Source: Peptococcaceae bacterium 1198_IL3148 (GTDB taxonomy: Bacteria > Bacillota > Desulfotomaculia > Desulfotomaculales > Desulfohalotomaculaceae). From it: DNA of 64,000 nt. Made by a program: the position numbers and the translations under genes. The stretch is taken from assembly GCA_036763105.1 (NCBI GenBank), contig JBAIYS010000001.1, forward strand, positions 124,001 through 188,000, in the 5' to 3' direction. The notes under the pieces were generated by a model. That model made no database searches. It saw only the letters and a program-made list of their open reading frames with translations, and had not been told where the DNA came from. Below, one piece after another: positions 9,064 to 18,491 of this stretch (within the stretch, counting starts at the first letter, position 1; each line of letters opens with the position of its first letter).

Positions 9064-9846
9064 CTAGGTTTTTCTGATGTCATATTTGGCTTCTTCTTTG
9101 GCTAACATAACTGCTTTGCCAAATGCTGCGCTGGCTTGGGCACCAAGGGTGTTTAAATCATACTCCGGATAAAAGTGCGTAATCATCAGCTTTTTGGCAC
9201 CCACCTCTCGGGCCAGTTCGCCCGCCTGTCGGGCAGTTAAATGGCCACTTTTCACAAATTCAATGTCTTTATCCAAACCACTGGCCTCGCAAAGAAATAG
9301 ATCAGCACCCGCCGCCAATTGTGCCAAGTCCTTTGTCCGGGCAGTATCACCGGAAAACACCAGTTTTCCTTGGCCACCATCTACACTGACTGCATAGGCT
9401 GGCAGTAGATGGTAGTTGGTGGCAAACTGCAACTGCATCATACCTACCCGGGCTTGTCTGACCCTAATATCATCGGTTAACTGCACCAACGGCAGGTCTT
9501 CTATCGGGTTAATGATAAAGGCGTCGGTATACTGAGCCAACCGTTCAAAATCTGCGGTGGGCTTGTTGGGAACAAACAGCGCCAAAGGGCCGGTCCGTTG
9601 ACCATCTCTGATTGCTCCCGCAATGGCGTGACGTAAACAAAACAAGTCCAGATAGTGATCGGGATGTAAGTGGGTGATGATCACCGCTGCTAACCGGCGA
9701 AAATCCAACTGCTTTTGTAGTTTACCAAAACTGCCATTGCCAGCCTCGAGCATAATGAAGGTTTCGCCATTTTGAATCAAGTAACCAGAACATGCCCCCC
9801 CTGGGGCCGGATAAGGTGCCCAACATCCTAAAACCGTAAGCTGCAT
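9064..9846 (-). CDS. MBL-fold metallohydrolase (RNase Z-like)
   Basis: A metallo-beta-lactamase fold protein of about 260 residues. The metal signature HLHPDH is near residue 62, with further ligand motifs FSGDTARTKD near 165 and ITHFYPEYD near 235. N-terminal MQLTVLGCWAPYPAPGGACS resembles small ribonuclease Z-related hydrolases, but the exosite arm of true RNase Z is not evident, so the substrate is open. The ATG at 9846 is chosen because GGGAG stands 8 nt upstream; a possible start 8 codons earlier lacks an SD. It ends 24 nt before the P-loop gene and may share its transcript. Confidence 0.85.
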   Translation of the reverse strand: MQLTVLGCWAPYPAPGGACSGYLIQNGETFIMLEAGNGSFGKLQKQLDFRRLAAVIITHLHPDHYLDLFCLRHAIAGAIRDGQRTGPLALFVPNKPTADFERLAQYTDAFIINPIEDLPLVQLTDDIRVRQARVGMMQLQFATNYHLLPAYAVSVDGGQGKLVFSGDTARTKDLAQLAAGADLFLCEASGLDKDIEFVKSGHLTARQAGELAREVGAKKLMITHFYPEYDLNTLGAQASAAFGKAVMLAKEEAKYDIRKT

Positions 9847-9877
9847 TTTGTCATCTCCCTGTCCCTGCAATATTGGT

Positions 9878-10651
9878 TTACTGCAAAGCTAACTTTTTAG
9901 CTGTTACCGCACAGCCAATGGCCCCATTGTATTGCGGATTATCCGGCACCAACACTTCTTTGTTCAGCTCTTGGGTGACAATCTGTCTTAACGCTTGGTT
10001 TTGAGCCACCCCGCCGGTAAAAACAATGGTGGGGCTGGCCAATTTTAACAACATTGGTTTTACCCTTTTAAAAATGGTGTAGTTAACTCCCGCCGCCAGT
10101 TCGGCCACCGAATAGCCCTCAACCACTTTACCGATTAATTCTGTTTCTCCAAAAATAGCACAGGTTGATGATAATTCCACCGGATGCTGATAATGTTTAC
10201 TTAGTTCAGCCAAATCAATATCTAATACCGCTGCCATATTTTCCAAATATCTGCCGGTGCTGGCAGCACAACGATCGTTGGTTTCAAAATCCACCATGCG
10301 CCCTTTTCTGACCAAAGCCACCTTGCTATCTTGCCCACCTAAATCCAGCATGGTGAAATCTTCTTTACCGGTGAGATACACCGCTCCAGTGACGTGGGCT
10401 TTAATTTCGGCAATGTTCTTTGCCCCTTTAAGGTTAATGGTTTGCCGTCCGTAACCAGTACTCACAATTTGTTGCCAACCAATGTCACCTAGCCCTAAGG
10501 CTGATAAATCCACCAGCAGTTGGCCGTCCTCCATGTGTCCATGTTCTCGATAAAAGGATACAGTATCAAATTTATGTAATTTTAGCTGACCCTGGTCATC
10601 TAGTATTGCAACTTTAACATTTCTACTGCCTAAATCTATGCCAGCATACAC
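9878..10651 (-). CDS. BadF/BadG/HgdC-type ATPase, 2-hydroxyacyl-CoA dehydratase activator-like
   Basis: A 257-residue ASKHA-fold ATPase. It carries the phosphate-1 motif GIDLGSRNVK at residues 4-13, LDLGGQDSK at 102-110, and two cysteines, C128 (CAASTGR) and C164 (STCAIFGETE), in the positions that in HgdC-type activators hold a [4Fe-4S] cluster between two subunits. Such proteins use ATP to push one low-potential electron onto a partner iron-sulfur enzyme. The partner is very likely the gene product immediately upstream (10661-11638), 9 nt away. The final substrate is not predictable. Confidence 0.85.
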   Translation of the reverse strand: MYAGIDLGSRNVKVAILDDQGQLKLHKFDTVSFYREHGHMEDGQLLVDLSALGLGDIGWQQIVSTGYGRQTINLKGAKNIAEIKAHVTGAVYLTGKEDFTMLDLGGQDSKVALVRKGRMVDFETNDRCAASTGRYLENMAAVLDIDLAELSKHYQHPVELSSTCAIFGETELIGKVVEGYSVAELAAGVNYTIFKRVKPMLLKLASPTIVFTGGVAQNQALRQIVTQELNKEVLVPDNPQYNGAIGCAVTAKKLALQ

Positions 10652-10660
10652 TTTGTTTTG

Positions 10661-11638
10661 TCACCTCAGCATTTCTAAAAATGAATCCAACCGCATTTTG
10701 GTCCGGGCGTCTAGTTTGTTAGGCTTATCCCCTTCCAAGGTCAATATTGGCACATCAATTTTTTGCCTAATAATTAAATCTTCGATTTGCCGATAGCAAA
10801 AACTTTGGGCGTAACTAATTACCCCATCCAATTGCCGCAATTTAATTTGCTCTATAATATCTTCTAAGCGGTAAAAAATACCATAGGGGTAAGAATAAAG
10901 CCGATATTGTTCCACTAGATCATCGGTATCAAAGGGCATGGCAAACTGACGTTGCACCTCATTGTAGACCACCCGGGCCCCTCGTTCTTCCAGGTAATCA
11001 TAAAGGTCATCCATAATTGGCGGTACACCAATATAGCCAATCCGCAGTTCAGTTTTTATTTCCGGTTGTTGGGGCAGTTTAGCCAGGTAATCGTCCATCT
11101 CTTTAGCAAATTGCTCGGGATTGCCGTTAAAGTCACTGGAACAAACTTGGAACAGGTGATTATCAAAACCGCTAATTTTATTGTCCTGCCAAGTTAGCTG
11201 ATCCATCTGCCATAGTCTTTTCCGCACCGCGTCCAGTGTTTTTTTGGTTTCATTCACTTGCTCCCAGTCGGTACCTAAGGCTGTCATCAGTTTTTCTATT
11301 TGTAATTTTAACAAATCATAGTCTCGATCAAAGGGGTAGGCGAAGGGAATTACTTTAATGCCAGCCAGATCCAGCGTTTCCATCAAAGCATGGGTGTTGC
11401 TGCAGTCTCCTTGGGTAACGGCAATGACGGTATCTATATCTTTGTTGTTCAACACAGTGGTGTAGATACCCTTAATCCAAGAACACAAGTTTCTGGGATA
11501 GCCAGCCAACTCGGCTTCTTCTACCAACAATTGTGGATTATTGTGCGTAATAAATATGTTGTTTAAATCCACTGGCACCATTCCGGCAGCATAAACTACC
11601 TCTGACGGAATGGTGGTGGTAATTCCAATTTTTTTCAT
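10661..11638 (-). CDS. 2-hydroxyacyl-CoA dehydratase D-component (HgdB/FldC-like) protein
   Basis: A 325-residue member of the 2-hydroxyacyl-CoA dehydratase beta-subunit family. Cysteines in NLCSWIKGIYTT (about C52), TQGDCSNTHALMET (about C78) and SYAQSFCYRQIEDL (about C280) fit ligands of an iron-sulfur cluster. Only one such subunit is present, whereas classical dehydratases have two, so it resembles single-component homologues paired with an activator. It overlaps the mal stop by one base (ATGA-type junction) and is followed by the activator gene. Its location in a glutamate mutase operon suggests a role in glutamate-derived carbon flow or in cofactor reduction; both are inference. Confidence 0.75.
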   Translation of the reverse strand: MKKIGITTTIPSEVVYAAGMVPVDLNNIFITHNNPQLLVEEAELAGYPRNLCSWIKGIYTTVLNNKDIDTVIAVTQGDCSNTHALMETLDLAGIKVIPFAYPFDRDYDLLKLQIEKLMTALGTDWEQVNETKKTLDAVRKRLWQMDQLTWQDNKISGFDNHLFQVCSSDFNGNPEQFAKEMDDYLAKLPQQPEIKTELRIGYIGVPPIMDDLYDYLEERGARVVYNEVQRQFAMPFDTDDLVEQYRLYSYPYGIFYRLEDIIEQIKLRQLDGVISYAQSFCYRQIEDLIIRQKIDVPILTLEGDKPNKLDARTKMRLDSFLEMLR

Positions 11639-12885
11639 TAATTTACACCCTTTGCCCTTAGCAACACTTGTAATCTACTCATTTCGTTATAAACCACCAT
11701 AATGGCATCGTCCACTGCCATGCCGGGTTTAGCCAGCATTTGGTCCGGTCTGGTGGCCATGGCCACATGAACACACACCTCAGCAGAACGGTTAGTTTCG
11801 TTACAGGTACCGCCTTGGTAAGCACCGATGCCCTTTGCTTTGGCATATAGGATTGCTTCAATGGTATTGTTGATGCCACCTAAATCTGGGGTTTTTATTT
11901 GCACCATATCACCGGCGCCGGCATCTACAAATTCTCGAATATCTTCTAACGTGTTGCACCATTCATCGGCCACTATTTGCACGTTAATGCCTTTGGCCTT
12001 TACTGCTTGACAGAGGTTGGCCAGGGCTGCAATTTGCCCTTCCTTACTGCCGACATCCATTGGACCTTCAATGCGCAACTGCAATGGCGAGGCCGCCTGT
12101 TCTAGTTTACCCAAATAATCGGCCATGGCCTCGGTGTCATCGGCAAACAATTGGCCAATGGTGCCATAAACGTCGATATGTAACACCGGGCGATATTGAT
12201 CGCCCCCCAGTTTTTTCACTCTGCCCTTTAACCAGCTGATATATTCTATCAATTTACTGCCATCGGTGCCCAACTTGGTTTCCATGTTGTTAATTAACCC
12301 ATGGGGTAACACATCAACCCTTTTAATTATTGCCTTATCGGCGTTAATGTAGCGGTCGTCACCGGTTTGGGTAAAAATTGGCACCGGTTGGGCAGATAGT
12401 GGCGTATGATATTCTTTGGCCACCACTTCGGCCATGGTTATTTTTTGGCTTTTGGCCACCGCATCTAACAAAGCCTGGGTGACACCGTAGCGAATGGCGG
12501 TGTGAAACCGAGTACCGTCAGCATGTTGTAATTGATCAAATTCTTCGGCTAAGGCTTTAAATTCGGTCAGTTCTCTGCCAATTAGGCGTGGAAAAATTTC
12601 TTGTTCAATAACTGGAATAAATTCGCTGGCTAAAAACAGTGGATCCCGTCCCCCGGCTCCCGAGTACTGCACCGCCGCACAATCGCCGTAAGCCACACTG
12701 CCATCTTCCAACACCAGTATGATGGAAATGGATTCGCCCCGTTGTCTAACGGCGGTAAAACCTGGGGTTTGGGGCTCACCCAATATGGTAAAGCCGTCTT
12801 GGGCTGCCCCCTTTTTAATCGCCTTTTGATCATCAAAATAAAATCCAGTTAAGCCCGGTGAAGCATAAGCACTTATTACCTTCAT
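11638..12885 (-). CDS. mal: Methylaspartate ammonia-lyase
   Basis: A protein of about 415 residues of the enolase superfamily that converts (2S,3S)-3-methylaspartate to mesaconate and ammonia, step two of the methylaspartate pathway of glutamate fermentation. Family segments are FYFDDQKAIKKGA at the N-terminus, GDCAAVQYSGAGGRDP near 73, HIDVYGTIG near 235, VADEWCNTLEDI near 308 and QIKTPDLGG near 330. The ATG at 12885 (MKVISAYASPG) has GGAG 9 nt upstream; the longer frame 18 codons earlier has none. It lies downstream of glmE, separated by 147 nt that contain an AT-rich repeat, and its stop overlaps the start of the HgdB-like gene. Confidence 0.93.
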   Translation of the reverse strand: MKVISAYASPGLTGFYFDDQKAIKKGAAQDGFTILGEPQTPGFTAVRQRGESISIILVLEDGSVAYGDCAAVQYSGAGGRDPLFLASEFIPVIEQEIFPRLIGRELTEFKALAEEFDQLQHADGTRFHTAIRYGVTQALLDAVAKSQKITMAEVVAKEYHTPLSAQPVPIFTQTGDDRYINADKAIIKRVDVLPHGLINNMETKLGTDGSKLIEYISWLKGRVKKLGGDQYRPVLHIDVYGTIGQLFADDTEAMADYLGKLEQAASPLQLRIEGPMDVGSKEGQIAALANLCQAVKAKGINVQIVADEWCNTLEDIREFVDAGAGDMVQIKTPDLGGINNTIEAILYAKAKGIGAYQGGTCNETNRSAEVCVHVAMATRPDQMLAKPGMAVDDAIMVVYNEMSRLQVLLRAKGVN

Positions 12886-12951
12886 TGTTATCGGTCTCCT
12901 TACACAGTTTTTTGTGTAATTATTTTTTGTTTCTAACAAACGCTACTGTTT

Positions 12952-13030
12952 AATTTTGAATTCTGAATTATGAATTTTGAATAGCTAGTTTTTCTTAATT
13001 CAAAATTCAACATTCCTAATTCATAATTGC
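12952..13030. repeat. Dispersed AATTC-type repeat forming a hairpin
   Basis: The left part reads GAATTCTGAATTATGAATT followed by TTGAAT; the right part (12997-13028) is its imperfect reverse complement, ATTCAAAATTCA ... ATTCATAATT. The whole can fold on itself. Related short copies are found near 5680, 20193, 36222, 54090 and 61926. It fills the gap between glmE and mal. Confidence 0.65.
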
Positions 13031-13032
13031 TT

Positions 13033-14484
13033 TTATCTTGGTCTGCCAACCAGCATGCCTTTGCCGATGGCGTAAACATCGTCAATTACCATTTGGAAAC
13101 TAGGTTGGCGGCCTTCTTTTTCACCACGTTTGGCTATTTTTTCTTGGTGGAAATCGATAATTTCCCGCTTAAAGGGCAGGTTGCCAAAGTCCAGCAACCT
13201 TACAGCGCCATTGTTGTCCCTTGCCGGCAGCAGGCGTCCTAAGTTAAATCTGCTGGGAGCAAAGGGCACATCGATAATCCCCGCTTGGAAGGCCCGTACA
13301 GTACCTAAAGCGATGTCATTTTCGCCAAATTCTAGTACTCTATTTAAAATAGCTCTTACTTCTTTTCTAATCATCTCTTTTTCCTGTTGTAACTGCTGGT
13401 TGTCTGGGAAACTTTGGTCCTTTAACATATTTAGTAATTGTTTAGTGGCTTTTATGCCCGAGGCATTGGCCTCTTTGGTGGGCACACCCATGGCTTCGTG
13501 GGGAGTTTTCACAATAACTTTGGTGGCCTTGGCCAATGCAGCTGTGGCCGCACCCCAACTAATTACCCCAAAGGCTTTGCTTTCATCCTGGGGGAAACCG
13601 CCCATCCATTGGTGAAACACTGTGGACAGATGAACATCTTTAAACCCAAATTGATCTAGGTATTCTTGGGCCAGTTCCTTCAGGGTGATCACTGCAGCCA
13701 CGTCCTGCTCTAAATTACCACACTGACCATAACCTAAAGTAATGCTTTTAACCCCTTGTTCGGCTGCCAAAAGGGCCTCAATAATGCCCACGCTGTGGGA
13801 TATGCAAGGGGGCACCAAGGTACCGGTTAACGGGCCAAAGGGTTCCCGGTTAATACAAATACCCTGTTCCTCATAATAGCCAATTAAACGGTCCACATAT
13901 TGCCAATCGATGATGGAACGCTCCAACGGCACATCTTTAGCATAGGGAATGTTATAGGAAATTCCGCCACCTTCAAAACTGGTAAATCCGCCGGCAACGG
14001 TGATCTCTGCCAATAGTCTAGCATCTGGTGTGCCATGACGTACCTGCACCGGAACTTTCACCGATTCCACCACTTTACGACAGGCGCTAATGCCATGGTT
14101 AACTGCTGGAAAGCCATTAAGCATAGAACGTCCCACCGTCCGGCTTTCATCAATACCGGTTTGTGCTTCACCATAGCGATTCTGCCTGGTATAGCTGTCT
14201 ATGGTGGTGGGCAAGCAATCTGCCTCCCCTTCTCTTTCTAAATACTGCAACAGTTCAATGTGTTCTTGCACCAAAGCCACCCCAGCTCTGGGTTGGGCTA
14301 GTGTCCGACCTTCGGCTTCAGCCTTGATCAGCAGTTCGGAAAACCGCCGATTGACGTCGATTTGTTTTTGATATTCCAAGCCCTCATCGAAATCCACGTC
14401 ACTACCTGTTGGCCAAGATTGCAGCACCTCTTGGCGTATATTATTGAATTGCTCCCAATCTATTTTTTTGTTGACCAGTTTCAC
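13033..14484 (-). CDS. glmE: Glutamate mutase epsilon subunit
   Basis: A 483-residue TIM-barrel subunit of the adenosylcobalamin-dependent glutamate mutase, which rearranges L-glutamate to (2S,3S)-3-methylaspartate. Recognised from [19 protein letters not shown] near residue 64, [17 protein letters not shown] near 98, [10 protein letters not shown] near 123, [14 protein letters not shown] near 150, [19 protein letters not shown] near 172, and [18 protein letters not shown] near 287. The length is that of known GlmE/MutE (about 483). It forms the active enzyme with GlmS (15900-16322); GlmL lies between them. The gene is 14 nt after glmL. Confidence 0.96.
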   Translation of the reverse strand: MKLVNKKIDWEQFNNIRQEVLQSWPTGSDVDFDEGLEYQKQIDVNRRFSELLIKAEAEGRTLAQPRAGVALVQEHIELLQYLEREGEADCLPTTIDSYTRQNRYGEAQTGIDESRTVGRSMLNGFPAVNHGISACRKVVESVKVPVQVRHGTPDARLLAEITVAGGFTSFEGGGISYNIPYAKDVPLERSIIDWQYVDRLIGYYEEQGICINREPFGPLTGTLVPPCISHSVGIIEALLAAEQGVKSITLGYGQCGNLEQDVAAVITLKELAQEYLDQFGFKDVHLSTVFHQWMGGFPQDESKAFGVISWGAATAALAKATKVIVKTPHEAMGVPTKEANASGIKATKQLLNMLKDQSFPDNQQLQQEKEMIRKEVRAILNRVLEFGENDIALGTVRAFQAGIIDVPFAPSRFNLGRLLPARDNNGAVRLLDFGNLPFKREIIDFHQEKIAKRGEKEGRQPSFQMVIDDVYAIGKGMLVGRPR

Positions 14485-14498
14485 CTTATCCTCTCCCT

Positions 14499-15887
14499 TT
14501 AACGCTTATTTATATATTTTTTCATTATGCGCAAAGTTTTCTCTGGTTCAACCTCTGCCAATAATCCCATTGATGCCAATAAATATTGGCTATCAATTAA
14601 AAATTCTGGTTGTTTTGGTTTCAATATGGTGGGATTCTCTTCTTGAAAAAGAACAGTCTTTAAAATATCGCTGGGGTTAGGGTGATTAGCAATAACACCA
14701 CCGGTGCCAATAACATAAGGAACCTCGGTCAGATCCTTGCCGGTTTGTACATAACTGGCACCAAAGGGGGTCCAAACCACCTCTAACACACCGGCGTGAC
14801 GCTCCACCGCCAGCCCTGCACAATAAGCAGCCATCGCCGTTTCTATGCGCTTTTCTTCCTCATCCCTGGGCAGTAAGCTATAGTCCTGCTGCAAATCGTC
14901 AATGTATTGTTTTACCTTCTCCGCAGAGGTTTGGGTGTATCTTTCCAAACTGCCTGGGGGTAAAGACTCAAACAAGGATAGAGAACTAACCCGCATGCCC
15001 AAGTCGCCTTCCACCGTTCGTTTGCCAAAGGGCTGTGGTAATCCTCTAAAATTCACTCCGGATTTAGTTGGCAAACCATTTGCCAGGGAATGCACATCTG
15101 TGGTGGCACCACCAATATCCACCACAATTAATTCACCCAGTCCTTTTTCGTTGCCATAACCTGTTGCCAACAATTGGGCCGCATTTAATACCGCCGCCGG
15201 CGTGGGCATTAAAATTCTTTCAATAAAAGCCTCTGCCTTCTTTAATCCTTTGGCCTCTATAATTGTATCTAAAAACACCTGTCGGATTAAATTGCGGGCC
15301 GGTAAAACATTGAGCTTGTCCAACTGTGGCAGTACGTTTTCGGTAACCAACACCTTTTTACCAGCTTGGGTAAGAATTTGTTCCACTTTATCCGCCACCG
15401 ACTTATTTCCAGCCACTATGACGGTGGATTCAATTATACTTTCTGCCAACATACTGGCATTGTGCAAAAGCACTTCTTTATTACCACCATCGGTGCCGCC
15501 CGCCAGCAGCACAATGTCCGGCTTGACAAGTTCGATTTCATTAATCTCTTTAATGGCCAGTTCATGGGCGTATACACCCAACACTCTGGCACCGGCACCC
15601 AATGCCGCCTGTTTAGCCGCTTCCACCGTCAAATCCTTGACCAGTCCAATGGCCGCAATCCGCAAGCCACCAGCGGCACTACTGCACCCCAGCTTGTATT
15701 TAAAGTTTAGCTCCGCAGTGCCCAGCTGTTTATGTATTTCTGTCATGGCTCGGTCTAAACCATCCATTATATTGCTTTCTACAGTGGTACGCCCCCGGGC
15801 AGTTGCCACCACCTCTTCGGCCACTAAGTCTACAATTGTCACTTTGGTATAGGTGCTGCCAAAGTCAAGCAATAAGGCTAATTGCAT
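14499..15887 (-). CDS. glmL: GlmL/MutL, glutamate mutase-associated ASKHA protein
   Basis: About 462 residues of the GlmL/MutL family encoded between the two glutamate mutase subunits in many clostridia. It has an actin-like ATPase start ([16 protein letters not shown]), a second phosphate motif [14 protein letters not shown] near residue 255, and GTGGVIANH near 385. The family is thought to be a chaperone or reactivation factor for the B12 enzyme; this is established by context rather than by this sequence. The ATG at 15887 has AGAGGTG 6 nt upstream, favouring it over a GTG three codons earlier that would overlap the SD. Confidence 0.92.
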   Translation of the reverse strand: MQLALLLDFGSTYTKVTIVDLVAEEVVATARGRTTVESNIMDGLDRAMTEIHKQLGTAELNFKYKLGCSSAAGGLRIAAIGLVKDLTVEAAKQAALGAGARVLGVYAHELAIKEINEIELVKPDIVLLAGGTDGGNKEVLLHNASMLAESIIESTVIVAGNKSVADKVEQILTQAGKKVLVTENVLPQLDKLNVLPARNLIRQVFLDTIIEAKGLKKAEAFIERILMPTPAAVLNAAQLLATGYGNEKGLGELIVVDIGGATTDVHSLANGLPTKSGVNFRGLPQPFGKRTVEGDLGMRVSSLSLFESLPPGSLERYTQTSAEKVKQYIDDLQQDYSLLPRDEEEKRIETAMAAYCAGLAVERHAGVLEVVWTPFGASYVQTGKDLTEVPYVIGTGGVIANHPNPSDILKTVLFQEENPTILKPKQPEFLIDSQYLLASMGLLAEVEPEKTLRIMKKYINKR

Positions 15888-15899
15888 TGCTAACACCTC

Positions 15900-16322
15900 T
15901 TAATCTAAATCAAAGTCTATTTTTAAATCATCCACAAATTCTTGCGGCATAGTTCCCGGTGGATAAACCCGATCAAAACCCATATCCTTAAATCTTTTTT
16001 CCACCTCTTGCCAGTCCTGTTTGCCCACCACCAGGTTGCCGCCAACATAAAGTTTAATGTTGTCCAAACCAGATTCTATCGTCTTTTCCTTCAGCCCACG
16101 ACAATCTATTTCCCCGTGTCCATATAGTGACGAAACCGCAATCACATCGGCATTGGTTTCCACAGCAGCGTTAATAAACTCTTCTTGGGAGGCCATAACA
16201 CCAATGTTTACCACATTAAAGCCGGCTTCGCTCAGTGCAAAATGCAAAATGCGGTTACCCACTGCATGTACATCAGCACCAATTACCCCCAGTACAATGG
16301 TAACTTTTTTCTTGTCGCTCAT
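15900..16322 (-). CDS. glmS: Glutamate mutase sigma subunit (B12-binding)
   Basis: A 140-residue cobalamin-binding subunit. The base-off/His-on motif DxHxxG is present as D17-V-H19-A-V-G22, with H19 expected to coordinate cobalt. The remaining Rossmann-like fold has [13 protein letters not shown] near 35 and [14 protein letters not shown] near 62, as in GlmS/MutS. It is the first gene of glmS-glmL-glmE-mal-(HgdB-like)-(HgdC-like), and 12 nt separate it from glmL. No cobalamin riboswitch was recognised upstream; the region 16323-16423 is short and AT-rich. Confidence 0.95.
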   Translation of the reverse strand: MSDKKKVTIVLGVIGADVHAVGNRILHFALSEAGFNVVNIGVMASQEEFINAAVETNADVIAVSSLYGHGEIDCRGLKEKTIESGLDNIKLYVGGNLVVGKQDWQEVEKRFKDMGFDRVYPPGTMPQEFVDDLKIDFDLD

Positions 16323-16423
16323 CTTATCCCCTCCATCAGCAGCAGACTTACCAATAAATAAAAAATACTATGTAAGTTATACTTTTCTCTAGCTTGTAAA
16401 TTGTTCCTGCTTTTTATCCCAGC

Positions 16424-16463
16424 ATATCAAAAAAATCAAGCTCAGAGAATAGCTCTGAGCCAA
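16424..16463 (-). terminator. Terminator after amidase gene
   Basis: On the minus strand GCTCAGAG-CTATT-CTCTGAGC (positions 16440-16460) is followed by TTGATTTTTTTG. It starts 7 nt after the amidase stop and separates it from the glmS operon. Confidence 0.85.
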
Positions 16464-16466
16464 AAT

Positions 16467-18335
16467 TTAATTGCCACTAAAGTATGCATTTATTCCCCGG
16501 GCTATGGCCTCGGCAACCTGCTGGCGGAAATTACTGTTTGCTAACAACTTTTCCTCTTCGGGATTACTGATATAGGCTGTCTCCACTAAAACGGAAGGCA
16601 TTTTGCTTTCTCGGAGCACCGCAAAATTGGCCTCCCTAATGTTCTTGTCCGGCAGATTAGCATATTGCACCATTTCATTTTGTATATTTTGCGCTAAGCG
16701 CTGGCGGTCAGCCCTTTGGGCATAAAGATCCGCTCGACTGCTGGGGGCATAAAAATAGGTACTGGTGCCCCGTATACTGCTGTTGGTGTTGGCATTGGAA
16801 TGAATACTGACAAAAATATCTGCATTAATGCGGTTGGCCATATAGGGTCTTTCGGTAAGGTCAACGGTTTGATCACCGGTGCGACTCATCTCCACTTGGG
16901 CACCCTGTTGTCTTAAGATGGCCGCCAACTTTAAGGCCATATCTAAGTTTACGTCCTCCTCCCAAGTGTTGCGGCTGTAGCCAGGAGCGCCAGGATCACT
17001 GCCACCATGTCCGGCATCAATAAAGATTACTTTGCCCTCAACAGCATCTGTATAATTCACTTTATTTAATTGAATTTCTAAAGACTGCCCCTGGTTAGTG
17101 GTATCGGTACGATAACTAACTGGATTTGCCAAATCTAATACCATTCTGGTAATTAGCGGTTGGGTACTGAATTGTCCAATACGAATTTCCGTTACAGTTG
17201 ACGAGTTCACCTTTTGAGCTTCTGGTAATTGACCTAAATGTACCCCCTCAAAATTAACCACTAAACGATTGGGATTACTGAGGAAGAAAGTGTTATAGCT
17301 TAATTTAGTATCGGCCTCAACGGTAATTACTGTTTTATCACCATCTGTTACTACTTCAATATCTGTCAACTGATGACCGTCGTAATCCAATTGATCTTTG
17401 TCCCCATCCCTATCACTGCGATCATCACCATTGGTTTCTTCATCATCCGTTGGTGCCGGCAGCCAAGAGACTAAGTTCCGTTCAATATCATCGCCCCTGG
17501 AGGTTGCTTGGCCACCGGCGGGAGGGGTTGAAGTTGACGCTGTTGGCGGAGTGACTGTTGTGCTAACAGTTTCTACCTTAGCCAACCAACCGGCTAACCA
17601 AACCTCTTTGCCATCACTATGCTTTAATTTTAACCAATCACCTTCCTTAGCTAAAACCGGTAACTTGTCCCCTTGCTTAGCTTGTCCAGCTATGGGATAA
17701 CTGGTTCCCGGACCGCCTCGCAGATTGACATCGGTACCGGTTATCACTGCCATTTCAGTGGTGGTAGATGTGGTGTTTGGTATCGTCTGTGTCGGTGCTG
17801 ACTGGTTAGGCGTGGCAACAGGGGCACTATCCACTTGGGCCAACCAACCGGCTATCCAAACCTCTTTGCCATCACTATGCTTTACTTTTAACCAATCACC
17901 CTCCTTAGCTAAAATCGGTAACTTGTCCCCTTGGTTAGCTTGTCCAGCTATGGGATAACTGGTTCCCGGACCACCCCGCAGATTGACATCGGTACCGGTT
18001 ACCACTGCCATTTCGGTGGTCTTTTGGGGGGGATTTGATGCTGGCTTTTGCTCTATTGCCACCAGCCAACTGGCAATCCAAGCTGTTTGACCATCACTTT
18101 TTTTAACTTGATACCAATCACCTTGTTTACTTAAAACAACAAGCCTGTCCCCTTGGGTTACCTGTCCTTGGCTGGCATGATTTGTGCCCGGACCGCTCCT
18201 TAAGTTAACATAGCTACCCTTTACCACCGCTGTTTGGTTGGTGGCTGCTTCTGCAATATGGTTACTTATTGGCATGGTTAAACATAAAGCGCTAAGGGCC
18301 AGTACCAATAATTTATTCATTGTCATCATCCCCAT
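16467..18335 (-). CDS. N-acetylmuramoyl-L-alanine amidase with three SH3b and AMIN domains
   Basis: A 622-residue exported peptidoglycan hydrolase. A signal peptide (LLVLALSALCLTMPI ... AEA) is followed by three bacterial SH3 domains at about 36-95, 108-166 and 195-254, each starting VNLRSGPGT or VNLRGGPGT, with Pro/Thr linkers. A charged linker (near 295-315) leads to an AMIN domain (about 318-415), and the C-terminal Amidase_3 domain (about 432-620) has the zinc motifs DAGHGG, EEDVNLD and SIHSNAN and the catalytic-Glu motif LVETAYIS. Substrate is the MurNAc-L-Ala bond. SH3b copies 2 and 3 are nearly identical in DNA, suggesting recent duplication. In-frame ATGs at codons 3, 4 and 6 leave the exact start open. 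Confidence 0.92.
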   Translation of the reverse strand: MGMMTMNKLLVLALSALCLTMPISNHIAEAATNQTAVVKGSYVNLRSGPGTNHASQGQVTQGDRLVVLSKQGDWYQVKKSDGQTAWIASWLVAIEQKPASNPPQKTTEMAVVTGTDVNLRGGPGTSYPIAGQANQGDKLPILAKEGDWLKVKHSDGKEVWIAGWLAQVDSAPVATPNQSAPTQTIPNTTSTTTEMAVITGTDVNLRGGPGTSYPIAGQAKQGDKLPVLAKEGDWLKLKHSDGKEVWLAGWLAKVETVSTTVTPPTASTSTPPAGGQATSRGDDIERNLVSWLPAPTDDEETNGDDRSDRDGDKDQLDYDGHQLTDIEVVTDGDKTVITVEADTKLSYNTFFLSNPNRLVVNFEGVHLGQLPEAQKVNSSTVTEIRIGQFSTQPLITRMVLDLANPVSYRTDTTNQGQSLEIQLNKVNYTDAVEGKVIFIDAGHGGSDPGAPGYSRNTWEEDVNLDMALKLAAILRQQGAQVEMSRTGDQTVDLTERPYMANRINADIFVSIHSNANTNSSIRGTSTYFYAPSSRADLYAQRADRQRLAQNIQNEMVQYANLPDKNIREANFAVLRESKMPSVLVETAYISNPEEEKLLANSNFRQQVAEAIARGINAYFSGN

Positions 18336-18466
18336 TGATAGTTTTTCTCCTTATAGACGGGGAAATTCTACATAACGTTCCAATTACCCTCCTAATAAAC
18401 CAAAATTAACCTTGAAAATACTTGTCATTAGACATACTTTGGGGAGTGGCTCTTTACAAAATAAGT

Positions 18467-18491
18467 AAAAAAACCAACCCCTAAGGGTTGG
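18467..18491 (-). terminator. Terminator overlapping the end of the GerM-like gene
   Basis: On the minus strand CCAACCC-TTAG-GGGTTGG is followed by TTTTTTTACT. The stem includes the last codons and the stop of the lipoprotein gene, an economical overlap. Confidence 0.8.

Noticed and set aside
17551-18030. Direct repeats that might look like a small tandem array
   Set aside because: They are in frame and encode SH3b domains of the amidase, not CRISPR-like units.
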